Made by a program: the position numbers and the translations under genes. Shown here piece by piece: positions 34,416 to 43,442 of a stretch of DNA of 57,393 bases. The notes beneath the pieces were generated by a model. The model made no database searches, had not been told where the DNA came from, and saw nothing but the letters and a program-made list of their open reading frames with translations. Every line of letters begins with the position of its first letter. The stretch's first letter is position 1. The DNA is from Actinomycetes bacterium (GTDB lineage: Bacteria > Actinomycetota > Acidimicrobiia > Acidimicrobiales > Acidimicrobiaceae): assembly GCA_021803345.1 (NCBI GenBank), contig JAJZLS010000015.1:1-57393 (forward strand), written 5' to 3'.

Positions 34416-35765
34416 TTGTCCGGATTCATTCCACATACGCCCAATGAAGTGGCAGAAATGCTCACCTTCCTGGGCATTGAATCAGTAGATCAGCTCTTCG
34501 AAACTATCCCGTCAGCGATTCGGCTATCGAGGGATTCCCTAAAACTGCCAGATTCAAAATCTGAATTTGACGTACTGGAAGAACTGGAAACCTTAGCTGC
34601 AAAGAACCGTGCTCTCGGTCCAGACTTTATCTCCTTTGCCGGTGGTGGAGCATACGACCATGACATTGCTTCAGCAATAAAGTCTTTGTCAACCAGATCC
34701 GAATTTCTTACTGCATATACCCCGTATCAGCCCGAAGTGGCTCAGGGTGTTTTGCAGGCATTATTTGAATATCAAAGCCTTGTCTCTCGACTATCTGGGC
34801 TAGAGATTTCTAACGCGTCACTTTACGACGGTGCTTCCGCACTTGTAGAGGCCATCAACCTAACAGTAGCTCAAAGCAAAAACGGCCTGGTCTGGATTTC
34901 CCAAGGCATAAACCCAGCTTATCGCCAGGTTGTAAACACCTTTGCCAATGGCACTGGACATAGTATTCAAGAAATACCTATCCGTAATGGGTCGACTAGC
35001 TGGCCGGTAGAAAATCCGACACTTCCCGGAACGATAGTGATCGGTTATCCAAACTATCTTGGGCTGTTAGAGCCCATGGAACAGATAATCAGTTTTGCTC
35101 AAGCCAATGACATAAAACTAATCTTCGCATATGACCCGGTTTCGATGGCCTTACTAAGGTCCCCTGGTGAGCTTGGGGCTGACGTGGCGATAGCTGAAGG
35201 GCAGTCCTTTGGTGTGGGATTGAATTTCGGTGGTCCTTATGTTGGACTCTTTTCCACCAGGGAAAAATACGTCCGTCATTTGCCAGGTCGACTGGTAGGG
35301 GAGACCGTCGATAGTGCCGGTCAAACAGGGTATGTAACCACTCTTCGAACCCGAGAACAGGACATAAGGCGCGAAAAAGCAAGTTCCAATGTCTGCACCA
35401 ACCAAACCCTAATAGCAATCACCACCGCAATTTCAATGTCTTGGCTTGGTAAATCAGGTATACAGGAACTTGCAAATAGATGTTATTCCGGCGCAGAATA
35501 CTTGAAAGACCTTCTAGTCAGAATTGACGGTGTGGAGCTGTATTCAAGTCTTCCAAGCGTCCGCGAATTTGCGGTCAAAACGAAAATGTCATCGGAGCTA
35601 TTGGTGGACCGGATGATTGAAGAGGGTTTTTTGGCTGGTGTTCCGATACTGGAAGGATTCGAGAGTTCTGACGTTTATGGCTCATTATTAGTCACCGTTA
35701 CTGAAAAACGAACCCGAGCACAGATAGACCATTACGCCAGCACGTTGGAGAGGATAATTAGATGA
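34416..35765 (+). CDS. gcvPA: glycine dehydrogenase (decarboxylating) subunit 1
   Basis: A 449-residue N-terminal-half P protein. The N-terminus FIPHTPNEVAEMLTFLGIESVDQLFE is diagnostic, as are AYTPYQPEVAQGVLQALFEYQ and NVCTNQTLIAI. Together with gcvPB it makes the PLP enzyme that decarboxylates glycine and loads the H protein. The start is TTG 34416 with AGGTGG seven bases upstream. Its end overlaps gcvPB by four bases. The split P protein is common in Firmicutes, Thermus and archaea; mycobacteria carry one long gene. Confidence 0.94.
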   Translation: MSGFIPHTPNEVAEMLTFLGIESVDQLFETIPSAIRLSRDSLKLPDSKSEFDVLEELETLAAKNRALGPDFISFAGGGAYDHDIASAIKSLSTRSEFLTAYTPYQPEVAQGVLQALFEYQSLVSRLSGLEISNASLYDGASALVEAINLTVAQSKNGLVWISQGINPAYRQVVNTFANGTGHSIQEIPIRNGSTSWPVENPTLPGTIVIGYPNYLGLLEPMEQIISFAQANDIKLIFAYDPVSMALLRSPGELGADVAIAEGQSFGVGLNFGGPYVGLFSTREKYVRHLPGRLVGETVDSAGQTGYVTTLRTREQDIRREKASSNVCTNQTLIAITTAISMSWLGKSGIQELANRCYSGAEYLKDLLVRIDGVELYSSLPSVREFAVKTKMSSELLVDRMIEEGFLAGVPILEGFESSDVYGSLLVTVTEKRTRAQIDHYASTLERIIR

Positions 35766-37312
35766 CTCTGAAGCATAAGAAACCCGGTGGCAAAGCATCC
35801 TCCGCTCCACTTATGGGAGGGAAAGAAGAGAGCACGATATTTGAGTTCAGCTCTCCAGGAAGAAGCTCTGCGACATTTCGGGAGACCGAAATACCACCTA
35901 GGAATCCGAGCCAGACAATTCCATCATATTATTTACGAGACTCACAGTTGGAATTCCCTGAGGTGTCAGAGCGAGACCTTGTGGCTCATTTCACCAGGCT
36001 AACACATAGGCAATTCTCAGTTGATCTGGGGGCATACCCACTTGGATCATGCACCATGAAGTACAACCCTAAATTGGCAGATGCGGGTTCAGTTATACCC
36101 CAGTTCGCAAATATCCACCCCCTTCAACCTGTTTCAACCATTCAGGGATGGTTGGAATTGATGGTAACCCTTGAAAACTACTTCACTGAAATTACTGGCA
36201 TGGCTGCAGCCACGTTACAACCTGCGGCAGGGGCCCAGGGAGAGTTGACGGGCCTCTTAATCATGAAGGCGTTCCACGAACATAACAAAGACGAGCGAAA
36301 AAATATTATTATCCCTGATTCCGCACATGGAACCAATCCTGCGTCAGTCACCTTGTCGGGTTACACTCCGATAACTGTAAAGTCGAACTCCAGAGGATTG
36401 GTGGATATTGATGCACTGAAGCAACTAGTTGACAAAGACACCGCTGGGATCATGCTTACCAATCCCAATACCATTGGTCTATTTGAGGAGGAAATTGTAG
36501 AAATCGCCAAAATGGTCCACGACGTCGGGGGGCTTCTTTATTACGATGGGGCAAACCTCAATGCGATCATGGGAATAGTTCGACCTGGTGACATGGGATT
36601 TGACATAGTTCATTCCAATTTGCATAAAACTTTCGCCACTCCCCACGGTGGGGGGGGACCTGGTTCGGGTCCCGTGGCTGTCTCTGCCAGACTCGCCGAG
36701 TTCCTACCTGGTCCTCGACCCACCATAACCGGCAGGGATGGTACTGGTAATCCCGTCTATGGCATGGAAACCCCGGCCAAATCAATAGGGAGAATTCATT
36801 CATTTCATGGAAATGCGATGGTGTTCGTCAGAGCTTTGGCCTACATGATGTACTATGGTGGCAAGGGTCTCCGCGAGGTCTCAGAGATTGCAGTACTGAA
36901 CGCTAATTGGCTTAAAAAACGACTCAGCGAAAACTTTCCCGCCGCTCACGACAGAGTCTGCATGCATGAGTTTGTTTGCACGGCAGCAAAACTAAAAAAG
37001 GATTCTACAGTTCGTGCGTTGGATGTAGCAAAGGGACTTTTGGAAGAAGGCTTCCATTCGCCAACTGTCTACTTTCCACTAGTTGTCGAAGAGGCTTTGA
37101 TGTTCGAGCCAACAGAAACTGAATCGTTGCAGACACTCGAATCTATAGCATCAGCGATGGACAAAATTGCCGAAATGGCAAAAACCGCGGAGGGGAGGGG
37201 AGAGTTGAAATCAGCTCCTAAGGTTACGCCCATATCACGCCTCGATGAAGCAAGAGCAGCGAGAAATCTAATCTCAACATACGATGCCTCATTGGCCAGT
37301 ACCGATAACTAA
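35762..37312 (+). CDS. gcvPB: glycine dehydrogenase (decarboxylating) subunit 2
   Basis: A 516-residue C-terminal-half P protein with the PLP-binding lysine at residue 289 in HSNLHKTFATPHGGGGPG. Other conserved parts are LGSCTMKYNP near residue 98 and PDSAHGTNPASVTLSGY. It overlaps gcvPA as ATGA, so the two subunits are made together. It is slightly longer than usual (about 490) because of an N-terminal extension of about 30 polar residues. It is convergent with a class II aldolase gene 25 bases away. Confidence 0.94.
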   Translation: MTLKHKKPGGKASSAPLMGGKEESTIFEFSSPGRSSATFRETEIPPRNPSQTIPSYYLRDSQLEFPEVSERDLVAHFTRLTHRQFSVDLGAYPLGSCTMKYNPKLADAGSVIPQFANIHPLQPVSTIQGWLELMVTLENYFTEITGMAAATLQPAAGAQGELTGLLIMKAFHEHNKDERKNIIIPDSAHGTNPASVTLSGYTPITVKSNSRGLVDIDALKQLVDKDTAGIMLTNPNTIGLFEEEIVEIAKMVHDVGGLLYYDGANLNAIMGIVRPGDMGFDIVHSNLHKTFATPHGGGGPGSGPVAVSARLAEFLPGPRPTITGRDGTGNPVYGMETPAKSIGRIHSFHGNAMVFVRALAYMMYYGGKGLREVSEIAVLNANWLKKRLSENFPAAHDRVCMHEFVCTAAKLKKDSTVRALDVAKGLLEEGFHSPTVYFPLVVEEALMFEPTETESLQTLESIASAMDKIAEMAKTAEGRGELKSAPKVTPISRLDEARAARNLISTYDASLASTDN

Positions 37313-37336
37313 CTCGAGACGAAAGCTTTTTGAATA

Positions 37337-38098
37337 TTACAACAGCAGATCGGGCTGCGATTTCACAATTCTGTCAAACATTGGCTTGAATGAAAACCAT
37401 CCTGCAGTGTGAGTTCCAATCTGACTGGCGGTGAGAGATGCCATTTCCGGTGGTATCAATACCGGCGTTCCCGCAGCCTGAGCTGTCAGCTGAGCATGGC
37501 ATGAACGTTCCATGGCTATAAACCACCATACTGCCTCGTCAACGCTGTGGCCGACAGTCAGAAGACCGTGATTTCTAAGTATTACAGCTTTTGAATCCCC
37601 CAGCGCATGGGCGATTCGCTTGCCTTCTTCCACATCTAAAACAACCCCGGTGTAATCATCAAACAGAGCCTGGTCGCCATAAAAAGAGCATGCATCCTGG
37701 GTAATTGGATCAAGCAGAATTCCGAGTGACGAAAAAGCCTTTCCATACAGCGAATGAGCGTGCGCAGCAGAAACTACATCCGGACGAGCCTGGTGAACCT
37801 GAGAATGAATTGCGAAAGCGGCGGTGTTGATCATACCGGAACCCGAAACCACTTTACCCTCATGATTGACCATCAATAAATCTGATGCCGTAATCAGTGA
37901 GAAGTCCATGCCAAACGGATTAACCCAAAAATGATCTGGACTACCTGGATCTCTGGCGGTAATGTGACCAGCAATTCCTTCGTCAAATCCTAAAGATGCA
38001 AATATGCGGAAACCCGCAGCTAGTTTTTGCTTACGCTCCTTGCGTTCCAGCTCAACCTGCTTCGACTCTGGAATCTTGGGCCAGTTTTGATTTGGCAT
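37337..38098 (-). CDS. class II aldolase/adducin family protein (third copy)
   Basis: A 253-residue class II aldolase-fold protein distinct from the tandem pair in the pca operon. Zn ligands appear in SAAHAHSLYG near residue 115 and LRNHGLLTVG near 174; GIAGHITARDPGSPDHFWVNPFGMDF is typical of the adducin-like group with a longer substrate loop. This subgroup lacks firmly known substrates. It lies between gcvPB and psiE without an obvious operon. Confidence 0.83.
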   Translation of the reverse strand: MPNQNWPKIPESKQVELERKERKQKLAAGFRIFASLGFDEGIAGHITARDPGSPDHFWVNPFGMDFSLITASDLLMVNHEGKVVSGSGMINTAAFAIHSQVHQARPDVVSAAHAHSLYGKAFSSLGILLDPITQDACSFYGDQALFDDYTGVVLDVEEGKRIAHALGDSKAVILRNHGLLTVGHSVDEAVWWFIAMERSCHAQLTAQAAGTPVLIPPEMASLTASQIGTHTAGWFSFKPMFDRIVKSQPDLLL

Positions 38099-38149
38099 AA
38101 CCCCCCGCCTCCTACTAATGATCCGAATATCACCGCTTTATTGGCAATA

Positions 38150-38605
38150 TCAGTCAACCTCTGGGTTGTGCTTCGATATTATCACTAGAGAGACCGTCAG
38201 TATCAATGCCAGAATCCCGTCCAGACCCAGCTCTATAAGCTCCCGCCGAAACAGAGAATGGGTGATATGGGAGGTAGATAGTTGCGCTCCCAACACAAGG
38301 ATCCGTCTTACAGAAGAAATAATTCCAATAATTAGGAATGGCTTTAGCTGAAACCCGCCAACCGACAAGTGCGTAACAACTGTCGAAAGTAACTCCAGCA
38401 AAATAATTGCAAACAGGATATCGTTTAGGACCGTCGCAACCTGGAGCGTAATCGAAGTCGATGAAGTCATATTGATCAGATCTTTAGCACTCTGGAACAG
38501 AACCAGAGCTGCCATGACTACCAATCCGATTCCAACTAAAGCGTAAAGCAGCTTTTCAGCGTGCCCAAGCAACTTCGAAGCCATTTCGCCATCTGATTTG
38601 GTCAT
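38150..38605 (-). CDS. PsiE-family membrane protein
   Basis: A 151-residue protein with four hydrophobic segments (LVGIGLVVMAALVLF, VLNDILFAIILLELL, LKPFLIIGIISSVRRIL, LDGILALILTVSLVII). The ELLSTVVTHL and SSVRRIL segments match the phosphate-starvation-inducible PsiE family. Function unknown; expression in E. coli responds to phosphate starvation. It lies 84 bases downstream of the Ser/Thr kinase gene and could be co-transcribed. Confidence 0.85.
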   Translation of the reverse strand: MTKSDGEMASKLLGHAEKLLYALVGIGLVVMAALVLFQSAKDLINMTSSTSITLQVATVLNDILFAIILLELLSTVVTHLSVGGFQLKPFLIIGIISSVRRILVLGAQLSTSHITHSLFRRELIELGLDGILALILTVSLVIISKHNPEVD

Positions 38606-38689
38606 GCACCAAACATAGTCATAATTGCAAGATCAAAACGCGAAATAATTTTTTCATTACCAAATACTTCTAAAATAATATTTCTATCG

Positions 38690-40090
38690 TTAGTGCCCTT
38701 TTTTCGATAATCCCGGCGGTCCGGGTCGCGCTGAAGTAACCGGAGGAACAGTTGTGGGCACAATGGTTGTCGGAACAACAGTGGTGGAGGTAGTTGTAGT
38801 ACTAGTTGACGTCGTTGTGGTAACAATTGAAGTCGTTGGCGTCGTTGCGCGACCGCCGGAACTTCCATGTCCAAAGAACAGTATGCTGGCAACGATGAAA
38901 CCTGCTATAGCTAACGCGGCAAGCCCCAGGACCGCTCTGGTTTTTGGAGAAACTTCATCACGAAAATATGAATTAAGTTTGCCAATCAATCCTAAACTGC
39001 GATTTTTGACTAACAGCAATAAACCTATAATCCCAGCCCCTGCCAAGCCATCGCGAGCTAGACGCCCTGCGCCCAGACCAGCCGAACCAGAATCCACAAT
39101 TGTTGGATCTGATCCCGTCGGGCCGCCGACTTCTGCTGCCACCCATACCTGAGTCCTTTCGTCGGAAAGACCGGAATCGAACTGAGACAACGGCATTTCA
39201 AAACCGGTAAATCCTACAGTAGACTCCATTACATAGTTGGGATCAAGTGCAGCGGCCATTTGTGACGCACTCAAGTAACGTTCTTGAGGAGCAGGGGAGA
39301 GCGACCGTTTAATAACCTGACTAACATAAGGGGGTATCTCAGGATTAAGTTGCTCGGGGGCCTGAAACTTCCCTGATTTTGCAGCCAGCAGTACCGCCAG
39401 TGGGCTATCGCCGGAAAATGGTTTTTGACCAGTCAGTATTTCGTACAAAATTACCCCAACCGAAAAAAGATCTGAAGCTGGAGTAATCTCCTTACTGCCT
39501 TCGGCACGTTCCGGCGACAGGTACGCCGGAGTTCCGATAACTCCGCTTGTCATCGTCAAATCACGTTCACTGGCACTGTCTAAAATGGTGGCGATACCAA
39601 AATCACTGACCTTAGCCTGACCATTATGACCCATCAAAATATTGCTGGGTTTTATATCGCGGTGCAAAATTCCACTCTCATGAGCGAACGCTAATGCACT
39701 TAAGACCTGCCTTACTATTTCCACAGCTCTGTCTACTGACAATTTTTGCGAGCGCATCAAGGAGGCCAGGGTACCGCCTTCTACAAGCTCCATCACGATG
39801 AATGGCCTGCCGTTAGTTTCACTAACATCAAACACAGTAACCACATGAGGATGATGAGAGAGACGCCCTGCCGCTCTGGCTTCTCTCTCAAACCTTGCTC
39901 TAATCGATTGGTCATCAGTAAAAGTGCGCTTTAGAATCTTGATAGCAATGTACCTGTCCAACCTAAGGTCATTGGATTTAAAAACATCCCCCATGGCACC
40001 ATTGCCAATTTCACTAATCAGCTGATAACGGTCATTTAAGATATTGGAAATATGTTCAGAGGAATGACCCCCCAGACCTTGGTCGTTCAT
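38690..40090 (-). CDS. Ser/Thr protein kinase with transmembrane anchor
   Basis: A Hanks-type kinase of about 466 residues. Domain order: kinase from about residue 18 (glycine loop EIGNGAMGDVF, lysine in IAIKILK, catalytic HRDIKPSN, magnesium loop VSDFGIAT, YLSPERAEG) to about 280; a linker with many Gly; one membrane helix near residues 405-425 (LAIAGFIVASILFF); an extracellular Thr/Pro-rich tail. It lacks the PASTA domains of PknB. The start is uncertain: the frame is open from 40192, ATG 40090 leaves 17 residues before the kinase fold, but neither has a convincing ribosome-binding site. A natural substrate candidate in this window is the GarA-like FHA protein. Confidence 0.88.
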   Translation of the reverse strand: MNDQGLGGHSSEHISNILNDRYQLISEIGNGAMGDVFKSNDLRLDRYIAIKILKRTFTDDQSIRARFEREARAAGRLSHHPHVVTVFDVSETNGRPFIVMELVEGGTLASLMRSQKLSVDRAVEIVRQVLSALAFAHESGILHRDIKPSNILMGHNGQAKVSDFGIATILDSASERDLTMTSGVIGTPAYLSPERAEGSKEITPASDLFSVGVILYEILTGQKPFSGDSPLAVLLAAKSGKFQAPEQLNPEIPPYVSQVIKRSLSPAPQERYLSASQMAAALDPNYVMESTVGFTGFEMPLSQFDSGLSDERTQVWVAAEVGGPTGSDPTIVDSGSAGLGAGRLARDGLAGAGIIGLLLLVKNRSLGLIGKLNSYFRDEVSPKTRAVLGLAALAIAGFIVASILFFGHGSSGGRATTPTTSIVTTTTSTSTTTTSTTVVPTTIVPTTVPPVTSARPGPPGLSKKGH

Positions 40091-40322
40091 AAAACTTGAG
40101 TCTAACCTTTGGAATTGAAACATTATCTGCAATAATCCAACTCCATCTTTTGGCAATCGGTCCAAGATATTGAACACGACCCCCGGATGCAACCTCGGTC
40201 AAGAATAAACGGGCATTGCTGAAACAATATGGTAAGTTTGCAATCAGAAAAAGCAGATAGCTTGGCATCTTTGTTCCTGCTACTGAATGTCCGATAGATT
40301 CGTGGTCGATGAGGGAGACGAA

Positions 40323-40670
40323 ATGGATCGAAAATACCACCAAATTGCAGATGACTTGAGAACGCCAGCCCGGGAACTAAGAGATCAGATCCCAGAGGTG
40401 TTCAAAAGTTATGCTCAGCTGCACGCTGCCGCGACTAAAGATGGTGCAATTTCTCAAAAAACCAAAGAGTTGATTGCAATAGCAATCTCGGTAGTTACAA
40501 AGTGCGATGGGTGCATAACCGCACATGCCAGGGCTGCAGCCCTACAGGGTGCCACCAAGCAAGAGGTTGCTGAGGCAATTGGAGTCGCCATTATGCTAAG
40601 TGGGGGACCGGGAACTGTATATGGACCGCGGGCCTATGAAGCATTTTTGGAATATTCAGGACAAGCCTAA
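40323..40670 (+). CDS. carboxymuconolactone decarboxylase/AhpD-family protein
   Basis: A 115-residue AhpD-like protein. The redox pair and proton-relay histidine are in KCDGCITAHARAA, the CXXC...H signature of peroxidase-type members rather than PcaC. So a role in thiol-dependent peroxide reduction is more likely than aromatic decarboxylation. I use ATG 40323 after the strong GAGGGAGACGAA site instead of the open frame from 40287. It is divergent from the kinase gene. Confidence 0.85.
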   Translation: MDRKYHQIADDLRTPARELRDQIPEVFKSYAQLHAAATKDGAISQKTKELIAIAISVVTKCDGCITAHARAAALQGATKQEVAEAIGVAIMLSGGPGTVYGPRAYEAFLEYSGQA

Positions 40671-40738
40671 ATTACAGACACCAACCGCAATATTTTGATT
40701 CACTGCCGTGATAATCCATAAGATCGTCGACTGAAAAA

Positions 40739-42934
40739 ATGACAATTATGAGTCCAGATGAACCCACACGCGGAACTTCTAGTTCAGGGTATCAGACAGG
40801 CCGCAAATATTCTGAGGAACCCAACCAGGTAGCATCGCCAAATTATTCAATTGTAAAGAGGCTCAACTTCACGTTGAGGCTTGTATTGCTGTCCCTATTG
40901 ATAACTGGAATCCTAAGCACAGCCGCACTTATTTATATCAACTCAATTGAGTCGAATCTTACAACCAGGGTGGAACCCCTTATAGGTCTCAACGATCAAA
41001 TCAATACTGAGGTTCTTAGTGCAATTCTAGATGCACGAAACTACATTATTACCCAGAATAAGATTTTTCTAAATCAATTCAATCAATCTTTAGGGGACTA
41101 CAAAAGCACCTATAAAAAGGCTCTGAAATTACAAAACTCTACTGATAAACAACATAAATACCTTCAAAACGAAAATGTCGCAGCACAACAGTCCTTCTCC
41201 ACTCTAAATCAACTTATTCGAAACACAGCCGCCAGTCATGCTGGCACAGCAGCTCTCGCAACTATCATCGAGCAAACAAACGGCCCTGAGCATACCTTTG
41301 AAAATCGCTACGCCACGGCAAATATCGCTTACCATTCTCAGCAAAGTTCCTATATATCTCAGATAAGGCTAATTTCGATATCCGGGATCGGATTATTAAT
41401 ATTTTTATTCCTGATCTCGCTCATCTTGGGACTTAGGCAATCGTACTTTATCAGCGCTGCCATAAGTGGAATGCTGGACCGCCTTATAGCGACGCTAAAA
41501 GGCGGGCAAAATGGAGATTCTTCATTATCTGCAAATTCTGTGGAGTCTAACGAGGAATATGAGCTCGCCAGTGCAATAAATGACATGATTGTAAAGCGAA
41601 ATTCGCTGCAAACGATTCTAGAGCAGCAGTACGAAAAAGAAAAGACATCCCGGCAACGCTTGGAAGAGGAGCGTACCCTAAGAGAAGCTCTGGCAACGAC
41701 ACTATATGAAGATCTGGATGCCACCTCAGCTTTTCAAAAAGCAATCGAAGGATTCGGCAAGGCGCTTCGAGCCGACCAGGCCCTGGTAAGAATTATGGAG
41801 AACGGCAAACCAGGTCCACCAATATTTCAATGGAATTCAGAATCGAAACCCCGTAGTCAATCTGATGACTATTCGCTTGACAACCAAGACCAATTGCGGC
41901 AACTCCTTTATAGCGAATCAGACCACCTCTCAAATGCATTGACCAGAGGATCGTATGTGTGTGTAGACGACCTGGCAAACGATGAGCGATTGTCCCAGTA
42001 CAGTCGCTTGTTAGCACTGCAAACCGGTCTTCAAGCATTCTTGTCTGTGCCTGTTGTGGGCGAAAGTGGTCCGGAAGCAATCCTGGTGGCATTGATGGAG
42101 GGCAAAACCCGAGTCTGGAATGACAGGGATATTGAAATTGCAACTACTCTGGCCACTGGACTGGGAGCAACCCTTGCTGCGATACGTCTGTACGACGTCG
42201 AGAGACGGAACTTAGACCTAATGAGGCAATTGGATAGAGCCAAAGACGAATTCTTAGCATCGGTCTCGCATGAATTGAGAACCCCATTGACCAGTATCAT
42301 CGGATATCTCGAATTGCTTAAAGATGAAGTAGCCGACGGAAATATATCAGAACAGTACGGCGGAATGCTGGACGCGATCGACCGGAATTCAGTTCGTTTG
42401 TTAGGTCTTATTGAAAACGTCCTAACCGCCTCAAGAATTGAATCTGGAAAACTAGATTTATCAACTTCCAGCTTCGCTGTTTCCCAGCTTATTTCCACTT
42501 CAGTCGAGGCTGTTAGGCCGCAAGCAAATTCCAAACAAATCAATATTGACATCCAAATCCCACCGGAGATCGAGGTTATAACCGGAGACATCAATCTTTT
42601 AGACAGGGCACTTCTCAACTTGCTATCAAACGCTATAAAATTCACACCGCCGGCCGGAACCATAACCATTGAAGCCAAGCAGGAGTCGCGAAATATTGAA
42701 ATCTCGGTGGCAGACACCGGAATGGGAATCTCCCAAGAAGAAATCGGACACATGTTTACCAAGTTCTATAGAACCACCGAGGCTAAACAACTAGTCATCC
42801 AGGGAACCGGATTAGGCTTGTCAATCACCAAAGCAATAATCGAAGCACATTCTGGGACTATAACGGTCGAATCCACGCTTGGTCAAGGAACGAAATTCAC
42901 CTTCACAGTCCCTATTGGCAGCCGTGAAACATGA
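40739..42934 (+). CDS. sensor histidine kinase with GAF domain
   Basis: A 731-residue membrane histidine kinase. Two membrane helices (about residues 43-63 and 205-232) bracket an extracellular sensor region of about 140 residues resembling four-helix-bundle chemoreceptor sensors. A coiled coil (about 280-320) precedes a GAF-like domain (about 325-480). The phospho-accepting histidine is H511 in SVSHELRTPLTS; the ATPase domain has the N box NLLSNAIKF, G1 DTGMGIS and G2 GTGLGLS. The receiver gene 133 bases downstream is the likely partner. The signal is unknown. Confidence 0.92.
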   Translation: MTIMSPDEPTRGTSSSGYQTGRKYSEEPNQVASPNYSIVKRLNFTLRLVLLSLLITGILSTAALIYINSIESNLTTRVEPLIGLNDQINTEVLSAILDARNYIITQNKIFLNQFNQSLGDYKSTYKKALKLQNSTDKQHKYLQNENVAAQQSFSTLNQLIRNTAASHAGTAALATIIEQTNGPEHTFENRYATANIAYHSQQSSYISQIRLISISGIGLLIFLFLISLILGLRQSYFISAAISGMLDRLIATLKGGQNGDSSLSANSVESNEEYELASAINDMIVKRNSLQTILEQQYEKEKTSRQRLEEERTLREALATTLYEDLDATSAFQKAIEGFGKALRADQALVRIMENGKPGPPIFQWNSESKPRSQSDDYSLDNQDQLRQLLYSESDHLSNALTRGSYVCVDDLANDERLSQYSRLLALQTGLQAFLSVPVVGESGPEAILVALMEGKTRVWNDRDIEIATTLATGLGATLAAIRLYDVERRNLDLMRQLDRAKDEFLASVSHELRTPLTSIIGYLELLKDEVADGNISEQYGGMLDAIDRNSVRLLGLIENVLTASRIESGKLDLSTSSFAVSQLISTSVEAVRPQANSKQINIDIQIPPEIEVITGDINLLDRALLNLLSNAIKFTPPAGTITIEAKQESRNIEISVADTGMGISQEEIGHMFTKFYRTTEAKQLVIQGTGLGLSITKAIIEAHSGTITVESTLGQGTKFTFTVPIGSRET

Positions 42935-43067
42935 CCTAAAGACAAGGTTGAGCTTAGTTATTTACCTTTTAGAAGAATAAAATTCCCAAAAAAGTTGTTG
43001 TAATAGTTAAGAGATTGTTGAAACACGCCGATTAAAGACTAGAGATAGCTATCAAGGGGATGGACTG

Positions 43068-43436
43068 GTGACAAAAATTCTAATTGCTGATGACGATCCA
43101 GACATACTGGAGCTCGTAAATTACAAGCTGGTGCAGACAGGATACGACATCACCGCGGTAACAAATGGCGCAGATGCAATCTCAAGAGCAAAGGAAACTT
43201 TGCCTGACCTTATAATTCTTGATGTTATGATGCCTTTCTACTCAGGTATTGAAGTGACGCTAGAATTGCGGAAAATTCCGGAATTTGTTTCAATTCCGAT
43301 TATTCTTCTCACGGCCAAGTCGATGGAGCTCGATACCGAAAAAGGATTTGCCGCAGGAGCTAGCGATTACATGACAAAACCTTTTAGCCCCAGAGAATTG
43401 GCAACCAGGGTACAAGCCGCATTATCCAGAAACTGA
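43068..43436 (+). CDS. single-domain response regulator
   Basis: A 122-residue receiver domain without an output domain. The acidic pocket is DDD near residues 8-10, the phosphorylated aspartate is D52 in LDVMMPFYSG, the switch threonine is in LLTAKS and the lysine is K104 in MTKPF. Such stand-alone receivers act by protein-protein contact, as CheY or Spo0F do. It sits between its probable kinase and the HEAT-repeat gene (six bases gap), suggesting control of the polysaccharide synthase encoded next. It starts at GTG 43068 with AAGGGGATGG upstream. Confidence 0.9.
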   Translation: MTKILIADDDPDILELVNYKLVQTGYDITAVTNGADAISRAKETLPDLIILDVMMPFYSGIEVTLELRKIPEFVSIPIILLTAKSMELDTEKGFAAGASDYMTKPFSPRELATRVQAALSRN

Positions 43437-43442
43437 TCTCAG

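Noticed and set aside
38754-39152. 132-codon plus-strand frame with many Val residues
   Set aside because: It is the complement of the Thr/Pro-rich kinase tail, which explains the skewed composition.
42031-42762. 243-codon minus-strand frame opposite the histidine kinase
   Set aside because: It lies wholly antisense to the HisKA and ATPase domains, whose motifs are clear on the plus strand; the composition reads as a shadow frame.
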